Shown here: positions 15,395 to 17,095 of the stretch, piece by piece
Numbering within the stretch: position 1 is the stretch's first letter
How the letters are laid out: each line of letters opens with the position of its first letter
The notes under the pieces: model-generated
Seen by the model: only the letters and a program-made list of their open reading frames with translations
What the model was told of the DNA's origin: nothing
Databases searched by the model: none
From: an uncultured bacterium
GTDB lineage: Bacteria > Bacillota > Clostridia > Oscillospirales > Acutalibacteraceae
Direction of reading: 5' to 3'
DNA length: 17,095 bases
Assembly: GCA_934875675.1 (NCBI GenBank)
Contig: CAKXIK010000030.1
Location: 15,632-32,726 of the forward strand
Position numbers and translations under genes: made by a program

Positions 15395-16102
15395 ATGAAC
15401 ACTCAATATCATACAGAAAAATGTGCACCGAATCCCGTCTGCGCAGAGCCGAGCAATGTCGTTTCCAGACGATATCTGGCGGCAAAACGGAGCGTTGACT
15501 TTGTTTGCAGCCTGTTTGGATCGATTATTCTCCTGCCACTCTTTCTGATACTGGCGGTTCTTATCTGGTTGGACGATCCGGGCACGAGTCCCATCTTCGT
15601 ACAGACCCGTGTCGGCCAAGGCGGTAAACGCTTCAAGATGTACAAGTTTCGCAGCATGGTAGCCCACGCGGAAACGATGCTGAATCAGCTTGCAGACAAA
15701 AACGAGATGGATGGACCGGCATTCAAAATCAAAAAGGATCCCAGAACCACCCGATTTGGTCGTTTTCTTCGCGCCACCAATCTGGATGAACTGCCTCAGA
15801 TATGGAATGTGTTGAAAGGTGATATGAGCTTTGTGGGGCCTCGGCCACCCCTTCCGCAGGAGGTTGCACAGTATACCCCACAGCAAATGAAGCGCCTCTC
15901 GATTACGCCCGGAATCACCTGCTATTGGCAAACAAAAAGTAACCGGAACGGCTTGAGCTTTGACCAATGGATGGCACTTGATATGAAGTATATACGGGAA
16001 AGAAATGTCTTCGTGGATTTAAAAATTCTTCTGCAGACCGGCGCTATGGCTTTCCGCAGAAACATGGGGGAAGGAAAAGCGTCTGATGGTACAACGGACT
16101 AA
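15395..16102 (+). CDS. Undecaprenyl-phosphate sugar phosphotransferase (monotopic phosphoglycosyl transferase)
   Basis: A 235-residue bacterial sugar transferase (PF02397). It starts a repeat unit by moving a sugar-1-phosphate, often galactose or glucose, from a UDP-sugar to undecaprenyl phosphate. After about 25 variable residues it has 'KRSVDFVCSLFGSIILLPLF', the single re-entrant hydrophobic helix, then 'FVQTRVGQGGKRFKMYKFRSM'-type sequence in outline. The catalytic Asp-Glu pair is at D131-E132 in 'NLDELPQIWNVLKGDMSF', followed by 'VGPRPP'. The length fits the short monotopic class without the extra N-terminal membrane domain of WbaP. The ribosome site AGGAAG (15377-15382) is 12 bases from the ATG. 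Its place at the 3' end, after a structured gap, is unusual because this initiating enzyme is often near the front of such loci. Confidence 0.93.
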   Translation: MNTQYHTEKCAPNPVCAEPSNVVSRRYLAAKRSVDFVCSLFGSIILLPLFLILAVLIWLDDPGTSPIFVQTRVGQGGKRFKMYKFRSMVAHAETMLNQLADKNEMDGPAFKIKKDPRTTRFGRFLRATNLDELPQIWNVLKGDMSFVGPRPPLPQEVAQYTPQQMKRLSITPGITCYWQTKSNRNGLSFDQWMALDMKYIRERNVFVDLKILLQTGAMAFRRNMGEGKASDGTTD

Positions 16103-16278
16103 ATTTCCTCGTTCGCATATCTGCATTCATTTTCCCTTTGATAATCCCGCTGAGAATTGCCGCAACCAGAGGAAGTTATTTCCTTTCCGGTCTATCTTTT
16201 TTGTATGCCTTCGGCAAATCATGTCTCCCGCAGCTATCTCAACTCGTCATGGATCTTCAAAAAATCTCGCGCAGATGA
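16103..16278. other. Convergent gap after the phosphoglycosyl transferase gene
   Basis: No terminator hairpin is clear between the forward operon and the reverse-strand rml remnants. On the plus strand a frame without a start codon (16087-16278) reads as a hydrophobic stretch, for example 'FIFPLIIPLRIAATRGSYF', then 'SGLSFLYAFGKSCLPQL'. It could be the scrap of a membrane-protein gene, but chance is not excluded. The minus strand may hold further decayed 3' parts of rmlB; I could not trace them. Confidence 0.3.
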
Positions 16279-16609
16279 TCATCTGGGTATCAGTTTTTCA
16301 GGAAAGTGGTAGGGACCATAGCTGTTAAAATACCGGCAAGTGGAGGTCCGCAGATCGTCATACACCTCATTCGTGGAGACCGGATGGAAACGTTTTACGC
16401 CGTTTTGCAGCAAGCTTCCAACAGAACCTGAGTGTACAGAATGCTGGTGCGGAAAAAATCTGCGCGGCTTCAATTGAACGATCCACATGGCTTTTCACGG
16501 CAAAATTTATCACCATGTCTGGGGGATCTTGCTCAAAGATTTGATAAATCGCGGCGTTGTCGCAAATGCTAATCTGATAAAATCCGCACCACCCGTGATC
16601 GGTCGGCAT
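16279..16609 (-). pseudogene. rmlB: rmlB remnant (dTDP-glucose 4,6-dehydratase), internally deleted and frameshifted
   Basis: Reading the minus strand, three frames each hold recognisable RmlB pieces in the right order. 'ITGGADFI' (16599-16576) is the NAD-binding N-terminus. 'FYQISICDNAAIYQIF' and 'VINFAVKSHVDRSIE' follow in another frame. 'RTSILYTQVLLEACCK' is in the next, and 'VKRFHPVSTNEVYDDL' then 'YFNSYGPYHFPEKLIP' end in the frame that stops at 16281-16279. About 45 residues are missing after the first piece, and about 50 between VYDDL and the NSYGPYHF piece. This removes the catalytic YxxxK region. With several frameshifts and about 330 bases left of a usual 1 kb, it cannot make enzyme. 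It lies directly behind the rmlC remnant in the same direction, so both once formed a dTDP-rhamnose operon convergent with the polysaccharide genes. Confidence 0.88.
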
Positions 16610-16620
16610 CCTATAAAACG

Positions 16621-17090
16621 ATTCTTGACTCCATGAGAGTCAATTTTTTTATCCTTTTCACTGAGCAAAGTTCCGAAATATGGAAATTTTTTGGGCCGTT
16701 GCTATCCTCATGGTGATAGAAATTGTTGCATTTATAGGCGAACTCCGAAGCGTCGCTCATGACTAAAAGCTGTGGGCCAAGCCTTTGAGTATCAAGAGCA
16801 GTCTCGTGTGTTCTGCCGAGAACAATATGTCGACCTATCCCTCGGATGGCCTCGCCATTGTCGCGCAAGTCAACAGCAATTGCCCTGCAGCACTCTGGCA
16901 AGCAATAAAATGAAGGCCTCGCAGAAGACCCTGTTGGGTGCGCGACTGGTTGTCCTGAACAAGTTCATTTACAGACAGTGCGCTTTAACTCGGCTTGATT
17001 GTAGCTTTCAAAGAAATAACCATGCGCATCCCCGTATCTAGGGAACCTCTGAATAAACAGCGATTGTTGAGGTGAATTGTATAAAATCAT
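16621..17090 (-). pseudogene. rmlC: rmlC remnant (dTDP-4-dehydrorhamnose 3,5-epimerase), multiple frameshifts
   Basis: On the minus strand an ATG at 17090-17088 opens a frame reading 'FPRYGDAHGYFFESYNQAE', the RmlC N-terminal signature (V-F-G-D-A-R-G-x-F-F-E-S-Y), and stops at a TGA near 16967. In the next frame comes 'LVQDNQSRTQQGLLRGLHF', containing the conserved RGLHF. Another frame gives 'AIAVDLRDNGEAI', another 'SAEHTRLLLILKGLAHSF', then 'LVMSDASEFAYKCNNFYHHE', and finally 'LLSEKDKK' near the C-terminus. Every block keeps family order, but at least four frame changes and a stop separate them, and the part after FYHHE is shortened. The enzyme would normally epimerise dTDP-4-keto-6-deoxyglucose on the way to dTDP-L-rhamnose. 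The remnant reaches almost to the window edge, so rmlA or rmlD may lie beyond. Confidence 0.88.
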
Positions 17091-17095
17091 GTCTT

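Noticed and set aside
16772..17041. Plus-strand 89-codon open frame at the right end
   Set aside because: It runs opposite the rmlC remnant, whose ordered RmlC signatures explain this DNA far better; there is no ribosome site.

Overview
The window comes from a Bacillota genome, most likely a gut-type member of Clostridia (inference). The signs are strong Shine-Dalgarno sites (AAGGAGGT before the gene at 9079), a secreted protein with a C-terminal membrane or wall anchor of Gram-positive type, and exopolysaccharide genes of Firmicutes style. No rRNA, tRNA, CRISPR array or intact insertion sequence was seen.

Layout. 1-237 is the 3' end of an unidentified gene. 238-913 has no convincing gene; it holds a terminator-like hairpin and a candidate promoter. 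914-2860 encodes a secreted, glycine-rich, surface-anchored protein and is followed by a good intrinsic terminator (3021-3054). A TTGACA promoter (3159-3187) then leads into a tightly packed forward operon of ten genes (3259-15070): UDP-galactopyranose mutase (glf), a DUF1972-type rhamnosyltransferase-like GT4, a second GT4, a GT2, an O-antigen-polymerase-like membrane protein, a glycosyltransferase fused to a polysaccharide pyruvyltransferase, a short GT2, a Wzx-type flippase, a galactofuranosyltransferase-like GT2 and a third GT4. Several junctions are 4-base stop/start overlaps. A 324-base structured gap (15071-15394) separates these from a phosphoglycosyl transferase gene (15395-16102). 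The right end carries, on the minus strand, clearly decayed remnants of the dTDP-rhamnose genes rmlB and rmlC.

How the genes work together (inference from families). The phosphoglycosyl transferase would load the first sugar phosphate onto undecaprenyl phosphate. Seven glycosyltransferase domains would extend it, one likely adding rhamnose and one likely adding galactofuranose made by Glf. The pyruvyltransferase domain would add an acidic pyruvate ketal. The flippase would export the lipid-linked unit and the polymerase would join the units. The window is therefore a near-complete Wzx/Wzy-type exopolysaccharide or capsule locus. No chain-length regulator, tyrosine kinase or phosphatase, dedicated regulator or working nucleotide-rhamnose pathway lies inside it.

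The points most worth a second look are the GT32-pyruvyltransferase fusion, the rmlC-rmlB graveyard, and the structured leader with a short ORF in front of the initiating transferase. I saw no wholly new system; the novelty is in the particular combination and in these anomalies.
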